A stretch of DNA of 40,115 bases from Clostridia bacterium. Its GTDB lineage: Bacteria > Bacillota > Clostridia > UMGS1810. Positions 40,059 through 40,115 of the stretch are shown in pieces. Position numbers and translations under genes: made by a program. The first letter of the stretch is position 1. The number at the start of each line of letters is the position of its first letter. The stretch is from positions 1-40,115 of the forward strand of contig JAGATB010000015.1 in assembly GCA_017621495.1 (NCBI GenBank). Reading direction: 5' to 3'. The notes under the pieces were generated by a model. It ran no database searches. It saw only the letters and a program-made list of their open reading frames with translations, and was not told the origin of the DNA.

Positions 40059-40115
40059 ATGAAAAAAGGAAAAATATCATTTAAAACAAAACTTGAGGCG
40101 GTAAAAGCTTATCAA
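40059..40115 (+). CDS. Start of an IS3-like transposase orfA (cut by window end)
   Basis: Nineteen codons are visible: MKKGKISFKTKLEAVKAYQ. The opening resembles helix-turn-helix orfA proteins of IS3-family elements (FKxKLEAVxxY). GGGAGGATGTTTT precedes the ATG. The assignment rests on this short N-terminus and the IS-like leader. It has inserted just after the RAYT remnant. Confidence 0.6.
   Translation, partial: MKKGKISFKTKLEAVKAYQ

Noticed and set aside
1..40115. tRNA or rRNA genes
   Set aside because: I looked for TPsiC-arm and rRNA-like sequence, including between rpmG and secE where some Firmicutes carry tRNA-Trp, and saw none; a covariance-model scan would settle this.

Overview
The window looks like chromosome from a Gram-positive anaerobe of the class Clostridia, probably a polysaccharide-using gut Firmicute. 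The signs are two very large secreted proteins with S-layer homology (SLH) domains, type I dockerin-like repeats and cohesin-like domains, a SigI-family sigma factor, strong AGGAGG-type ribosome binding sites, TTGACA-N17-TATAAT promoters, and the bL33-secE-nusG-rplK-rplA block. The style resembles surface-display pectin and starch users such as Monoglobus or Ruminococcaceae, but I cannot place it to genus by eye.

Layout. 1-2956: a nested palindrome, a cytoplasmic GH13 alpha-amylase-family enzyme (minus), a SigI-type promoter in front of a 35-residue ORF, and an orphan sigI gene. 3024-4639: REP-like palindromes with a REP-associated tyrosine transposase (RAYT), then a Xer-like tyrosine recombinase. 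4653-4992: three dif-like recombination sites; two of them, in inverted orientation, bracket a strong outward promoter. 5073-17148: a TetR-family regulator and a surface-protein locus (SLH/dockerin/Fn3 protein, 1247-residue beta-helix/dockerin protein, small membrane protein, 1521-residue SLH protein, small Cys-rich protein), broken by REP-like repeat clusters. 17251-19461: GH36 alpha-galactosidase. 19534-22127: ribosomal/secretion/antitermination genes. 22165-25414: YtrA-type GntR regulator with ABC ATPase and permease (minus). 25480-31885: shikimate/chorismate/phenylalanine operon aroB-aroA-aroC-pheA-aroE-aroQ-aroK. 31914-36422: an SSB-like protein (minus) and a two-subunit ABC exporter. 36420-39005: rnr-smpB (minus). 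39084-40115: a paralogue of the small membrane protein, a RAYT fragment and the start of an IS3-like element.

How it fits together. The strongest unusual system is the recombinase plus dif-like inverted sites around a consensus promoter that faces the TetR/SLH genes. It has the architecture of a phase-variable on/off switch for cell-surface proteins. The dockerin-bearing beta-helix protein and the cohesin-like/SLH proteins next to it could form a surface assembly. The GH13 and GH36 enzymes would act on imported oligosaccharides. The REP/RAYT material and the IS at the right edge show active genome remodelling around otherwise conserved housekeeping operons. All functional calls rest on sequence reading only; no database search was possible.
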